The notes beneath the pieces are model-generated. The model ran no database searches and was not told the origin of the DNA. It saw only the letters and a program-made list of their open reading frames with translations. Below, in pieces: positions 1-13,400 of a DNA stretch of 64,000 nucleotides. The position numbers and the translations under genes were made by a program. Location of the stretch: the NCBI RefSeq assembly GCF_905163445.1, contig NC_053187.1, positions 5,022,001 to 5,086,000 on the forward strand, written 5' to 3'. This stretch comes from Pararge aegeria. Lineage: Eukaryota; Arthropoda; Insecta; Lepidoptera; Nymphalidae. How positions within the stretch are numbered: the stretch's first letter is position 1; the number at the start of each line of letters is the position of its first letter.

Positions 1-2091
1 AAATTAATTACTTAGTTTTAGACTACTTAAAGATTGAAAAATCAGGCCTGAAACATAATTATAATATCGCACAGGTCGATCGTCAGAAGTCTTTTTACGT
101 GACGCGGCCTATACTAGCTGCATATTTTGCTGAACGTTTCATATGAAATAAAATAACAAATTGTAATTTAATGATGTATTAAAATTAAAATAACATTTTA
201 CACAATTAATAATCATATATGAACAATGAATGTTGCGATGCTATTGCAAATTGAATATAATTTACTTATGAACACTGCCTATCTTATTTCTCCTTGAACT
301 ATCACATTTCTAATTTATATAATTTCATTTTCTTACAAGTAGGCGTACTAAATATACAAAAGTATAAAATAATTCCTACTGAGGTTATGGTATTTTAATT
401 AAATTGAAGGTAATAATAACTATCCTTTAAATGCTATGAAAAAATTATCTTATTTTATATTCGAATAAAATGATAACGAAATATTAGTTTACGTAATAGT
501 ATTTAATTAATGAATAGCTCTTTATAATAATAGATTAATACATTCATAATTTTTTCTTGAACCTTGATACTGGTTAATTCATCGTTCGGTTAAATAGATT
601 TTGTGACCAAAATTAGTAACAGCTGCTCGGTTCAAAGACAAAAATTACGTTATTCAAACAGGCCTAATAAGGCACTTTTGATGCATTTCATACAAATTTT
701 TAAATTTTAGTTCGTAAACAAGTTTTAACCAGTTTGTCTTCGAGGTCCTTCCATGCGGTTGATTGACCGCTCATGTTCTATCTTAAACTAAGTATCGGTG
801 CGGGGAGCGGATAAGGTTTTTCTAAGTTTCTTAACCCCGTGTACACTTACATAGAACCGCATTTTATCCGGTTTCTTCCAATCGTTGCCAAATCAAATTA
901 TTCTTTACAATACCATTTACAGTTTTGAAACGAAACTGCGTTTGCTTAACAAAACTTCTAGCTAGGAATTGCGTCGCCTCGTGCTAGAACACACACATTA
1001 CTCGTTCCGTTACTACAATACTGCACTGTCATGTATTATGATTAGACAGTAAACCCAACTTTTAACAATGGTTCACACTCTTGATGTTAATAAACTAAAA
1101 TCTTTATTTAGTACTTGCTCACGTTAGTATATAATTTATATTAAATTCTTTTCAGTTCGAGTGCAAGGAAAAAAAATAAGATATGCTTTTTAAGTTGATA
1201 ACAATAAGTTTCGAGATATATATTAAATTATTTAATAGATTCATTATAATCAAGATAAAGTCGACGCGGTTTAGATACCGCAATTTAGCTTAGGTACGGC
1301 AAAATAGATAGCCCTGGCGGTAAACATAGCCTAGTCGAAATCGGCTGAAGGGAAAGTGTAAATCAAGCGGCGTTTGTGACACATTTAAAGTAAAATCTAA
1401 TCTATATTTAATTATTCGCACGTTTATTCCAGGTAGCGTGATTTCCAATTGTTGAGTAGAACGTAACAGATGGACCGCTTATTTAATTTTTACATTCCTT
1501 CCCTCGACCCGATACAATGTTCCGAAGATGAAAGATCGAACTACTGTATCTCATTTTTATACTGTGCTAATATGGTAAACTGTTTACATAAGATAAAGCA
1601 ATTATAATACATTGTTTGCACCTTGTACATTTTGGTTTATAATTTTCAATGATGACTTATTATTATTAAAGCGCGTATTTTTTTCTTTTTTTTTTTTTAT
1701 TGATCAACTTAAGAGTAAAACAATTAACGATAACAAGGTAACTCACCTCCATTATTATAATGATCTTAGTGAAACGTTATAGCGGGCTATAAAAGTTGCG
1801 TCTTGCTGAACAATATAGATGAGCGATAATATTTTCATTCATCAATCGACATAGTAATTTTCCAAATTCAAGTCCTTTAATCAGGATTTATAATTAAAAA
1901 TAATGTGTATATATGTATGTAACCTGCGGCCTTAAAGAATAAATTTATAAAAGGTGGCCAATATTCTGCTATCTCTTTCGCACAATATAAGGGCATGCGA
2001 GTACTGTGTGAGTGACATAGCGTGCATTTTATAAATCTGTTTTTTAACTGCGCGGTTTATACTTAAAATTATACAGAGAATATGTTGTGTA
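1..2091. other. 3' flank of IST1, no gene seen
   Basis: AT-rich sequence downstream of the IST1 stop codon. I see no convincing coding region on either strand. A minus-strand AATAAA signal at 1696-1701, about 390 bp past the stop, is a candidate end for the IST1 transcript. The patch 1260-1380 is richer in GC than its surroundings and may be an old repeat, but I cannot assign it. Confidence 0.5.
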
Positions 2092-5000
2092 TCACTTCTT
2101 CTTCTTCAACTCCTCGAACCGTCGATTCAGATTTTCAAAGTCAATCTCATCCAGTACATTGCTGTTTGATGTATTGGAGTTAGTACTATGCGGTACGGAA
2201 GGTAAGAGCAGGTCAGACGGCACTGACGGTAGCTCAGGTAGCTCGGGAAAGTAATTGTTTTGCCTGGGTGCTCTAGGTCTTGGCTGTGGTGTTGGAACTT
2301 GTGGATTTGGTATGTACGATGTTGATCCATGCGGAGTCGGCACGTTTGTGGGCTGTAACAAAAGGTGATGAATAATTGGAAGTTTTACAAAGAACCTTAA
2401 TACTAGGTCCGTAAAGTTCATAATCGCGCGTGAACCTAACGTACAGGTACGTGACGTGTTTGTGTCGAGTGAAGCCACGACTTAACAAATTACTACAGAG
2501 AATAAGCATACTTCGAAATGTTTCTAGATCTTTTCTTTTGTTTTTGAATTGCTTACGCTTTCCGAGTATATTGCTTTTACGCTTGCTTTTACAGTGAAGG
2601 AAAACATCGTTAGGTAACTTGCGTGCCTGAAACTCTCCATAATGTTATCAAAGAAGTGTTCAGTACACCAATTCGCACTTGGCCGTGGTGGTATGGCCTT
2701 CTCATTTTATTAGGAGACCTGTGTCCTGTAGTGGACCGGTATTGGGTTGATATGAAGATAACATATTGCACCTCGCTGTGGACCTTTCGTTTGCAACTCG
2801 CACATATTTGTTTTTTACGCTTAAAAGTAATTAAAAGATGTTCACATCATAAGAGAAGTATGAAACAATGAAATAAAGATGTATATCTCAATTGTATTTC
2901 ATGCAAGAATTGATTTCTGGTGACGGAAGAAAAATCTGAGCAGAAGTCATTGCCATACAATTCATATAATTTACCTAATTCTTAAAGCTGATTAATTTAG
3001 GAAATCTGATCCTCTACGATAATGACCGCTGGGAGAACCTTTAGCCCAGGCTTATATTGATGATGACCAAAAATTCACTTATATTTACAGCCGTGTTCAG
3101 AACAGTCCTTTAAAAATACGTATGAAAAAAAATAGACATGGAAGAAAGTAAAAGAAACCGAAAGTTTTCATACCAAAGATAATTCAATCGGCTCAGTTTT
3201 GGAGGAAAAAATAAAGAAATACGAATTTTCGTACCTACTTGTAAAATCGGTATGACCTGCATCTGTCCCTGTCACACTCTTCGGAGGAAGATGTGAGGAG
3301 TTCAGCGCAATAGTTTTTACAATTACCTATACAACAAATTTGCCGCGCCTATTGCCGTGATTTACATAACAAATATATAAAGATGTTATTTCTTAATATA
3401 TTTACTATGTGTTCTTGCTTGCGAATTATTGTAAAATGCTCATTCAACTTACCAACCTATATTCAAAACAAAAGAAGCAATACTATGCAACGAAATAAGT
3501 TAGGACAACTATATTAACTACTACGACCTAAACAAATATAATATGATAATGACATGTATGAAATAAAAGAAAAAAAAAGTTACCGAATCATGCGCAATGC
3601 TGTCATAAGCGGGAGGTAGGTTGTTCATTTCCTCCTGAAAAAGTTAAAGTTTTTGTTTTTGTGCCACTGAAATATGTACTTACATAACACGATTTAAAGT
3701 CCACATTAGGACAACAGGCTGCGTGCGGCATAATTATGTGATTATAAATAAATAATAAAGGGTAAAAAGAAAGGCATACTTTTAAATTGGTAATATTATT
3801 TGGAAAGTTCTGTAAATGCGATGATGCCAATACCGTTATACAAATTCTCTCAACTGCTATTTAGAATGGTCTGAAAGTACTATTGCTGTCCTTTTCACAA
3901 AGATCCCTTTGGAAAAAGATAGCACTATTGTGCTTAACATTTAAGTATAATGAAGAGTAAGAGAAGTGTAAATTTTTAATGTTGGAAAAGAGCAACTGCT
4001 GAGTTTCTTGCCGGCTTCTTCTCGGTAGAATCTGCCTTCTGAACCGGTGGTAGAGTCACTACACACAGACAGACTTGACGTTTCAAAAGTGCTTATATTA
4101 GGCCTACTTGAAATAAATGAATTTTGAATAAGTATAACAGTAGTCATTTTTAACATGCATACATTTACTATTGCTGTCCTCTTTACAAAGATCCATTTGA
4201 AAAGGATAGCACTATCGTGCTTAACATTTTGGTGTAGTTAAGAGTAAGTATAACAGTAATTATTTTTAACATGCAAACATTTATACTATTTCATACTGTT
4301 TTCCACAAAAAATCTATTGTCTCAAGAAGGCGTAGGCAATTTTTAAGAGGGTGCTGGGGTGAAAGTTTGGAATTACTGAGTATGAGAAACTTGACCTGCC
4401 ATCCAGATTGTGGTAATCTCAACATCATTATCATCTATTAACGGCCCATTAAACGAGTAGGGTTTAGACCGTAGTCCACCAGCGTGGTGGACTTGCGGCC
4501 AAGTGCAGATTGCTAGACTTCACACGCTAAGGAGAAATCCCAGGCATGCCAGGTTTTTCCTCATTTCTTCTTTTACAGTATAAGCTAGTTATATTTGTAT
4601 TGCTTGATTTAAAACCGAAAGTAAATTCGAAAAGTTAGAGGTGCATACCGGGTATCAAACTCGGTCGGCCTATCAAGTTCAAGAGTACAATATTTAAGAT
4701 TATAAAAAATATATATGATTAAATATGCGTCTGGTAGAATATAAAGATTAATTGGCAGGTAATTCAGTCTGTACCTAACCGATTGTAGAATATAATATAA
4801 AGTAAGTAAAAAAAACCGACTTCAACATACGCCCAGGATACTTTCTAGCTTAGACCGATTTAGGGACCGCCTAAAACTATGACATTTAAAAAAAAAAAAA
4901 AAACAAACCGGTTCAGGCGTCTTGGAGTAGGGTAACATACATTAAAAAAAAATTCCGACGAATTGAGAACCTCCTCCTTTTTGAAGTCTGTTAAAAATAA

Positions 5001-8000
5001 TGTTTACCAAACCACTTTTTAGGCACATTTATGTGATTAAACTATATCAACTGAAAGGGCCACATAAAATCAGGTCAGCTTCATCAAGCACCCCTAAAAA
5101 ATACCTAAACCCTGTTATTTGAATTAAATACAAGCAATATAAAATTTAGTTTGCACTTCCATTTTTTATTGATCATCATACAATTTCTGTGCATGCATGC
5201 ATAAGAATCTTTTAGGATCATACTTTGTCTAATTAAGTAGAAAATGTTACAAGTACCCTAGATATCTAAACACCAACTAGTAAAAAGATAATAAATAAAT
5301 GTAACATGGCGACTAATGCGATAAAATAGTGAAATAAATCTTGCATCTATACATAAAAAAAAACTATAAAATCATTATCTTATTAACTAATTATGATAAT
5401 TTAACTAGCTGCAAACACTATATCTAAATAATTCATTAAGTACTAGATGTGCCCTGCGGCTTCGCCCGCGTAATTTTGGGAGGCAGCGTACTGCTACATA
5501 GTCTACACCTATAGTCATATATGAGATTTTGAGATTTTTTCGCAAACATTTTTTTATCTTACGTAATTTGTTTTTTCAATAAAAAGTATACTATATTATT
5601 TCTATAACCTCTAAGAATATGTATAAAAAGTTTTATGAATATCGGTTTAGTAGTTTTCGCGTGAAAGCGTAACAAACTAACTTACATTCACATTTATAGT
5701 ATTAGTAGGGATAGTGAATTCACCTGCAAAAAGGAGTTCATCATAGATTTAGAGTCAATTCCGGGGGGTTCATTGTAGGTCATAGGCTTGCTTGACTCGC
5801 CGTAGGTAGGATGATTTGCGATGAACCCGCCTGCTTTACCTCCGGAGGGTTGCTAAATGCGAGGGAAAGAAAAAGTACAATCATTTATTAAAGTTAACTA
5901 AGAAACTGTGTATATATTATGTAAGACCTAGCGGTCCCTCGCGACTTCATCTGTGTATAAGGCAACCTCAAAAGATAGACATATGTTGTAACGGACTTTT
6001 TCTTAGGAATTTTAAAGGGGAACAGCTTTTGCATACATGGTTTTATCGAAACTTGAACCGATTACGCAGCGCACGCAGCGGTAGCTCTCAAAAGAAAAAA
6101 AAAAATTCTTCATTCGTGCTATTTTCCTATTGGTCTTCGCGTGTTGATATAACATTCATAGCCTACCTCGATAAATGGTTTATCGAACACTCAAATCGGA
6201 CCTGTAGTTCCTGAGATCATCACGTTGAAGTAAACAAACAAACAAACACACTCTTCAGCTTTATTTTAGTTTTTATTCAAAAAACTGCTGCCCAACATAA
6301 TTTAAATTTAGAAACGATTTATTATTATTTTATTTCAGGCGTGTATAAAAACAAATAAAATATTATACAGATTAAGAATGATAGATGAAAAAAAAAACCA
6401 TAGATAAAAAATCGACACATCTTCCGAAACCTTATAAATATAAATTGATTCTTATTTCGAGAGACAGCAGGAATCCTCTTATCATCAGTTGAGATGATTA
6501 ATAAATAAATAAATAAATAAATAGTAGTACATAAAATAATAAATATCATTTATTTATTATTTATCCTCTTATCATTATGATGAGATGATGAAACAATCAT
6601 CCACTACAGTACATAGACACATGTCGTCGGGTATCCGTTATGTGTGGTGTCGTGCATGTCTGCTATGAGTCACAAGAGATGAAGTGGAGTGTTTCCAGTG
6701 TGTTACCAGCTTCTTACCGATGGATAGCTGAATGGTGTGACGTTAGGCGGCGGCGGTAGGTTAGGCAATTGCGGCATCTGCGGTGGTTGCGGGTAATTGA
6801 TAAACCCAGGCGGGTTCGGTGGCCCGTTGATGTCGATCAGCATTGCGTCTCTACCTAGGGTAAAAAAGTCAAACGTTTATTTCCACGCACCAGTCGTTCA
6901 TTATTATTACTAAATAAAAATAATCTTTCTGGACGACACGAAAAATATTAATTTTAGATTAAGGTCCTAAAGAAAATAAATATTTCTCGAATTCATTAAC
7001 ACGAGTTAAACATTGTCTCATCCGATGCGATTTACTTGTACCTACTGATGATATCATTTCAGAATTTTGAAAATATGTTTCAGAACGTTATCAAAGTCAC
7101 GCGTATTTTTAAAATTGCAAAATAGGAGACAGAATCTTAATCATCCAAACTTGCACGATAAATTTTATCAACATTACTGCTACAATCCGCTAAGGTGTGG
7201 AATCCCTTTATATTTTGACGACCTCCCTTGCGCAACGGTGAGTGCTTTGAATTAAAGGAGATCCCGGGTTCGATTCCCGGTAGAGGGATTTTGGAAATTT
7301 ATTATGAATTTTCCCTGGTCTGGTCTGGTGGGAGGCTTTGGCCGTGGCTAATTACCACCCTACCGACAAAGACGTGCCGCTAAGCGATTTAGTGCGATGT
7401 TTAGAAAACTGATAAGGGGATATGACTATCATACTCTCTAACAGGTTAGCCCGCTATCATCTTAGACTGCATCATCACTTACCACCAAGTGAGATTGCAG
7501 TCAAGGGCTACCTTATATTGGAAAAAAAAAAAGTAACTATCGGCACTTGGTCAGGGTGGTGGATTACACCCTTAACTCTTCCAGTTATGAGAGAAGATCC
7601 ATGCTCTTTAGTGTGCCGATAAAGGGTTGATAAAGTCGCGGACGGACGGACGGACATGGTGTCTCATCATCATAATAAACCCATCACAGGCCAGAAGACC
7701 CTACTGTGTAGTCCATCACACTGGCAGTGGCTCTGGCACCACACACCTTTGTGATACACTATGCAGATCTCCGAGCAAGCAGGTCTGATGTTTTGAATGC
7801 TAAAATTTAAAACGCACATATCTCCCGAAAGGAGATGAATGCAGCGGATCGATCTCATCCACCCCAAAAGGAAGCCCTAACCACTAGTGAAAACTATAAG
7901 GTTACAGAATTGTACAGTTACAAAGAAAACAATATAATTTACCTTCTTCTTCCCTCATGACCTGTTCATCAGGTATATACTCAACATTATAGTTCTTAGC

Positions 8001-10064
8001 AATCTCAATTAGGTATTTCTCAACCAGTATCTTTGGTGGGCTCTGAACGGATATTTTGTGTCTCAACTTTTCACTTATTGTGTTCACACTTTCACTCCTG
8101 CAAGCGTCCGCGTACACTTTGCCATACTTTACTGTTAACAGGTCCGATATTATCTTGAGTTCCTATAATTAACCATATTTATATTATATAAACGCAAAGG
8201 TATTGTTTTTTTACCTATGTAACATAAACCACTGCACCAATCTTGATGAAATCTAGCTAGAGATAGATTGGCATCTCAGATTATATAAAAAAGTGGACAT
8301 AGGATACATTTAATACAATAAAAAACTACCTAAGACTAAAATCGCGCAAGATTAAAAAAAACATTAAGACTCTTATGACAGTACTGACAACAATAGCGGA
8401 GCAGCCACATTGTCATTAAGAAATGCATCGATTGTATAGTGTATTTTATGTAGTAAAAGAGTTTAAAGAAAATTAACAGTTATGTTATAAAAAGCATATA
8501 CTCAACTACAAATACCCCTGTACCTTTTGCTTCAGGCAATATGCAAATATCACTTTGGCCATTTAAGTGTGTCTATTGCTTATATCCAGTTTTACGCAAC
8601 AAAACAATATATTAAAACAATTTTCATCTAATTATAGCAACATAATATAGCAGTTACAAAACTGTGCCTGAATATTTAGCCCATAAGAACCAGGTATTTT
8701 TAAAGTTGGCCATGTTTCTATCTGGGCCATAAATTATGTTAAAACAAAAAATCACATTGCTCTGAGTGTTGCACTGTGAAAAAAAGGTAACAAACACACT
8801 TTCACACTTAAGTATTATAAGCACTATTCAAACAGATTTTATGTAAAGAATAAATTATAAATAAATATACAGTAGGTTATTTTAAGCAACCAGTATTGGC
8901 ATTATCAGCAATGTTACAAACCACCAAAAGTGGAGAAGACTTGTGTGGGAAGCTGCATGATTGAATAAAGCATAATGCATTTCATCTTGGCAGCCAAAAC
9001 CACTCTGTCAACAGTCTAACACGACAAATTACCAGTACCTGGACATCAGTATGCATCCTTGGGGCCACCCATATCAGACTTGATATTGCTTCACCCAGCC
9101 CCTCATCTAGTTCTTTCATCTGAGTTACTAGCCCAAATCTGGCCAGAATCAGATCACAGTACATCTCCACTATTTCCATTGCCTCCACCATGTAATCCTC
9201 TCTTGAATTATAAAAAGAACTGTTCAAGTGATGTTACTCTCATAAAAAAAGGAGCAGAGAAGAGTGGTAAAATAAAATTGTCTATTATTTGTTCTGTTGC
9301 CAATTCTCAGAAACAGCATGCAATGAATTTAATACAAAGACATATTCATATTAATATAACATCCTGATATACTGAGAAATTGCACTAATTATCCCAATCA
9401 TTGAATATTTATAAAATTGCCTCAATCATTGGACATTACTAGCCTTTTATATTGTCCTCCATACTCCACCTTGTGTCTAGGCTTGTCTATAAATGCTGGG
9501 TTCAAGTATACTGTGCCTATTCCAATTACTTGGGACCTCAACATTAAAATCTTACACATTTTTTTTTTAAATTACATACACACATGAATTTCACAATTCT
9601 AGGTTTCTCTATTTGTATGGCAAGTGAAGACATGAGTATTAGACTTATGATTTAATAAAAATCTTAAAATATTTTTCATTGAGTTGTAAAGTACCTAATG
9701 ATGATGATTTCCTCCTATGAGATAGGAATCCTGTGCTAGGCAGCTGCTAATAGAAAAATATGATATTATGAATGATTGGCATCATAATCAGCGATCTATG
9801 ACACATTGACAAAACAAACTTTACCTTACTTTACGACACTGCAGTCAATTATCGCAAATCAAAATATTTCTGCAGTACTCACCTAATTATATGCTCGACA
9901 CGAATTTTAGCACGTTCACTTTTTCCCGCAGCGATATATTCGGCTATTTCCTTACGGGCTTTCTGAGCTAACTCTGTTTTCTTCTTTTCTAATAATTTAA
10001 GACGATTTATAGCTAATCTCAGATGAGTTTTCAGCTTCGTATAGTTGGGATTTGTTGAAAACAT
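2092..10064 (-). CDS. IST1: IST1 homolog, ESCRT-III-associated factor (6 coding exons)
   Basis: IST1 binds ESCRT-III (CHMP1) and the VPS4 ATPase and acts in endosomal sorting, tubule scission and abscission. Coding exons in transcript order are 9883-10064, 9039-9201, 7943-8162, 6718-6854, 3584-3634 and 2092-2352; all junctions are GT-AG and phases agree, giving 337 aa (human about 364). Exons 1-3 encode the helical Ist1 domain, with the highly conserved stretches NRLKLLEKKKTELAQKARKE and AKIRVEHIIRED, then YCDLILARFG and PPKILVEKYLIEIAKNYNV. Exons 4-6 encode a proline-rich linker with TPFSYP and PPAYDS, then the C-terminal MIM-type helix DEIDFENLNRRFEELKKK that recruits VPS4. I chose the start at 10064 because MFSTNPNYTKL is the usual insect N-terminus; an in-frame ATG at 10094 would add ten residues. 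The introns contain SINE and LINE fragments. Confidence 0.94.
2577..2765 (+). repeat. LINE 3'-end fragment (GTGGTGG...CCTGTAGTGG family)
   Basis: Dispersed repeat in IST1 intron 5. It carries GTGAAGGAAAACATCGT, then a cactTGGCCgtGGTGG block, GGAGACCtGTGtCCTGTAGTGG and GGTATTGGGTTGAT, which is the 3' untranslated end of a lepidopteran LINE. Related fragments occur in this window at 4440-4560 (minus), 41740-42155 (two copies), 48720-48830 (minus), 55012-55102 and 62228-62330. I infer a non-LTR origin from the tail-like (GAT)n ends of the better copies. Confidence 0.6.
3879..4282 (+). repeat. Tandem duplication with a LINE tail inserted in its first unit
   Basis: Two head-to-tail copies of a roughly 115-bp sequence beginning ACTATTGCTGTCCT start at 3879 and 4167. 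The first copy is interrupted by the fragment at 3965-4128; the second is continuous at the same point (GAGTAAGTATAACAG) and so shows the uninterrupted state. It lies in IST1 intron 4. Confidence 0.7.
3965..4128 (+). mobile_element. RTE-like LINE 3'-end fragment
   Basis: About 165 bp containing GAGCAACTGCTGAGTTTC, GCCGGCTTC, TCGGTAGAATCTGCCTTC and GAACCGGTGGTAGAGTCAC, and ending AAATAAATGAATTTTGAA. The same block recurs at 55899-56067 with high identity and a longer TTTTGAA tail. The end structure is that of RTE-type LINE tails in Lepidoptera; the clade is from memory, the shared sequence is seen directly. A short TAAG duplication may flank it. Confidence 0.65.
4440..4560 (-). repeat. LINE 3'-end fragment, antisense
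   Basis: On the minus strand this reads as the same GGTGGACTACGG...CCCTACTCG block seen in the fragments at 2577-2765 and 41740-42155. It lies in IST1 intron 4 and is degraded. Confidence 0.55.
5441..5715 (+). repeat. Dispersed repeat with GCGGCTTCGCCCGCG head and TAGTAGGGAT end
   Basis: A unit beginning CCCTGCGGCTTCGCCCGCG and ending ACATTCACATTTATAGTATTAGTAGGGAT (the end is split here only for description). Such units are abundant in Lepidoptera. Fragments at 5931-6270 and 62070-62220 share the CAAACAAACAAACACAC motif with this broad class. I cannot assign it securely to a transposon order. Confidence 0.45.
5931..6270 (+). repeat. Dispersed repeat fragment in IST1 intron 4
   Basis: Contains TTCCTGAGATCATCACGTTGA followed by (AAAC)n and CTCTTCAGCTTTA, a common terminal arrangement of lepidopteran dispersed repeats. 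It includes a 61-codon open frame with no recognisable domain, which I do not regard as a gene. Confidence 0.4.
6500..6522. repeat. (AATA)n microsatellite
   Basis: Perfect run of about six AATA units, flanked by the partial motif TTATCATCAGTTGAGATGAT / TTATCATTATGATGAGATGAT on the two sides. Confidence 0.8.
7220..7532 (+). mobile_element. tRNA-derived SINE, family A, full-length copy
   Basis: The head carries Pol III promoter boxes: A-box-like TTGCGCAACGGTGAGTGC and B box GGTTCGATTCCCGG. The body shares CTGGTCTGGTGGGAGGCTTT, CTACCGACAAAGACGTGCCG, GACTGCATCATCACTTACCA and GAGATTGCAGTCAAGGGCTA with copies at 44310-44549, 50342-50445, 55159-55464, 58597-58911, 61650-61766 and 42761-42858. It ends in an A-rich tail. 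It lies in IST1 intron 3. The tRNA-like head is not a functional tRNA gene: the acceptor stem is not closed and it continues directly into the SINE body. Confidence 0.88.
7640..7655. repeat. (CGGA)n short tandem repeat
   Basis: Four perfect CGGA units in IST1 intron 3. Confidence 0.75.
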
Positions 10065-10177
10065 TTTGTTTGTGAACACACCCAATGAAAACAATGAACA
10101 ACCTTTGCAAAACTGTATTAATTTAATGAGTAATAGGACTATTTCATTTACTTGTTTGTGAAATTAAATATGAATCA
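10065..10177 (-). promoter_or_regulatory. IST1 5' region, cut by retrotransposon insertion
   Basis: The 113 bp between the IST1 ATG and the end of the retrotransposon probably contain the 5'UTR and proximal promoter. The remainder of the ancestral upstream sequence resumes at 15691 after the second copy of the target duplication. No clear TATA box is visible. Confidence 0.45.
10165..10177. repeat. Target-site duplication, 3' side of the retrotransposon
   Basis: TAAATATGAATCA, identical to 15691-15703. Confidence 0.93.
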
Positions 10178-10406
10178 ATTCAATTCAATTCTTGTTTATG
10201 GCTTTTGTCTGTGCCAACTGGGCACAAGGTATTTCGCCAATGTCTTGTAGATGAAGAAGGCACGAAGGAGATTGATCGGTGAAACTAATGAAAAGTTAAT
10301 TTTGAATTTGTACCAAGAAATAGTTGTTATTAGCTAGTTAGCTCTTTAACCTAAGGCAGCACAGACAACACATGCATATATATCTAACACGGATATTTTT
10401 TGTACA

Positions 10407-13400
10407 TTATACTTTAATTTTATTACTTACTATATATTTACATAAAAATCTACAATAAGGACTGAAAACAAACATTAAAAAACATTTAACACTCAAAGGA
10501 CGGGGGACTTTGGGAGGAAGAACGTCATAGAGGGGATAGGTAAGTTTGGGACAGTTAAAAATAATATGAGTTATAGTGCCCTCATCCAAGCCACACTCAC
10601 AGATGGAGTTGTCCCTTATCCGGAGTTTGGCCAGATGTACAGGTGTGCTAGCATGACCAAGACGCAATCGGGAAATTGTGGATGAAGTCCAGCGATTTGT
10701 ACTCCGAGAGTGACAAAACCAGGGTTGTCTTGGTATGTTTTGTTGGATGGTAGCGTAAAACTTACCCTTAACCAATTTGGAATCATTCCAGAAAATTTTC
10801 CAGGCTGTTTCCATATATGTTTTGGCAAGAGTACATAGGTCCTGCGATGAATTTTTAAAATGATCTAGAGAACCTGACTCAACAGCTGTTTTGGCACATG
10901 AGTCAGCAGTCTCGTTTCCTGGAATACCTGAGTGGCTTGGAATCCAAACCAGTAAGATGAATAGTCCTTTTTGATTGCAAGAGAGCAGAGCCTTCCGGAT
11001 TTTTAAGATAATGGGAAATCGTGATTTGCTGCGAAAGGGGTTTTCTTTAATAGACATTAAACAGCTTAAAGAGTCAGTCAGAATAACCGTCTGTTGTACG
11101 TTATGGGACAGTGCAAACAGGATTGCTTCCAAAAGAGCAATGGCCTCTCCGGTAAACACAGAAGACTCGGGAGGGCATTTAAATTTTAAAACAATTCTGT
11201 AAACAGGAACCCAACATGCAGCACCGACACAACCTTCTGGAGACAGCTTTGAAGCATCAGTATATATAATAAGATGATTTGACCAATTTTGACTAATATG
11301 CTTTTGTAGTTTGATATTGGTATCTGGGGATCCTTTACTCAGACCTAGATCTGTGATGATGGAAGGGTTGTATATTAATGCTTTAAATGGGGTTGAATAT
11401 AGTGGGTTGATTGTGAAAGATGTCAGGGGATTAGGAAGGCTGGTATACTTTAGGAAACTATCTAGCAAGTAGGAAGACGAGTTACGGGAGCAAGGTGCGT
11501 GTGATAGTTGGCTTAGTCGGTGCCAAAGAGGATGGGATGACAGCTGTAACATCTTGCTGATAAAGCGGTCACATAGATATTGTCGACGGATGGATAGAGG
11601 AGGGTCAACGCATTCTACCTGCAAAGCATTAGTGGGGGAGGATTTCATTGCACCTAGAATAATTCTAAGGCATCTATACTGAATTTTATTTAACTTTTCA
11701 GCAGCTGATTTATTAAAAGGCTCTAAAACAAACATACAGTAATCCATGTGGCTACGTACTAAGGCATTATATAATAATTTTAAAGTATAGGGGTGAGCAC
11801 CCCACCAAACTCCCGCTATTGCTCGTAGTACATTGATGCCTTTTTCACATTTTTTGATAATGTGTTCAGAATGAGCAATTCCATTCAGTCGTGTGTCTAA
11901 ATAAACACCTAAAAATTTAGCTTTAACTGCAAGATTGATTGCTTGACCTTCAAATGAGATGTTGAGGTTCGGGAGGTATCTCTTCCTTGTAAATACCACT
12001 GCCTGACATTTGCCCACTGATAGGGACAAGCCATGGTCAGACAGCCACTGGCCTAGATAATACAAAGCAGAATTGATACGACAGGATACTTCCTCTATAC
12101 TGCCTGAGCTGTGATAGAGGACAATATCATCAGCATATTGTAAAATGGTACAAAAACTAGAAACAGACAATTCCAGGTCGTGGGTATATATGCTATAGAG
12201 CAGAGGACTGAGAACAGAGCCTTGAGGGAGGCCTTTCCAGATTAATCTGGGGGGAAGAGAATTATTCTGATGCTTTACCAGAACATATCTGCAAAACAGC
12301 AGATTACATATGAAATGAACCATCCTCGAGGGAACACTCAGCTTAAGTAGTTTCTGCCTGAGCACCGGAAGTAGGACATTATCATATGCAGAAGCAATAT
12401 CAAGAAAAGCACCCACAAGGTACTCTCCTTTTGTAAAGGCTAATCTAATATCTGTTGTTAATACACTGAGACTGTCTGTTGTACTCATACCCTTCCGAAA
12501 CCCAAATTGGGAGGAGGGGAGAATATTTCTACTTTCCATTAACCATTCCAGTCGGTTTTTAAGGAGATGTTCTGTAACTTTAGCTAAAGTAGATGACAAA
12601 GCTATGGGTCTATATGAATTTGAATTAAGGGGATTTTTATAAGGTTTAAGGATAGGAATAACAATTTGAGATTTCCAGGAGTTTGGGATAGAACCAGTTT
12701 CCAAACATTTATTGATTATTTTAAGGTAATAAATTTTAGCTTTGTCATTTAAGTTAACCAGGAATGAATATGGAACGCCATCTTCCCCTGGAGCTGTATC
12801 TTTTAGACCATTGAGAGCAATTTGAAGCTCAGAAAAGGAAAAGGGGGCATCCATTTCATCCGTAGCTGGAGCTGGCGTAGTAGTTAGAAATGAGTCCACA
12901 TAGGGAACATAAGGTGGAGCTAATTTGTCTGCAAAGTTGTTAAGCCAGTCAGAAGGATTATTTGAGGAAGGATCAACGTGGCTCAGGGAGCGACGGAATC
13001 TCCTCATATTTTCCCACACAATGGTGGAGGGTGAACGAGGGCTAAGCGATTCACAGAACTGCGTCCAACTTGCTCTTTTCTTTTTGAAGACTAATCTTTT
13101 AATTTTAGCATCTAGTTTTTGGTAACTATTAAAGTTATCCTGAGTCATGCAGGCTGAGTATAATTCTTCTGCAGCAGATCTTTTACCTAATAAATCGCTG
13201 CATTCATCATCCCACCAAGGAGAGGAAAGCAGCGGATTTTTCACAGGGTGTTTTTTTGGAATATGGGAATCGGCCGAAGATATAAGAGATTTTAAAAAGA
13301 GATCATAGCATACCAGAATGTTTCCATCACTTTCCAAATCGGGCAGAGTGTCTACAATGCAATCAACTGATAGGGCATAATCTTCCCAATTTGCTTTTTT

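Noticed and set aside
6029..6214. 61-codon open frame in IST1 intron 4
   Set aside because: Lies within a dispersed repeat and matches no protein I know.
7220..7300. Possible tRNA gene
   Set aside because: A and B boxes are present but the sequence runs into a SINE body repeated elsewhere and no acceptor stem closes.
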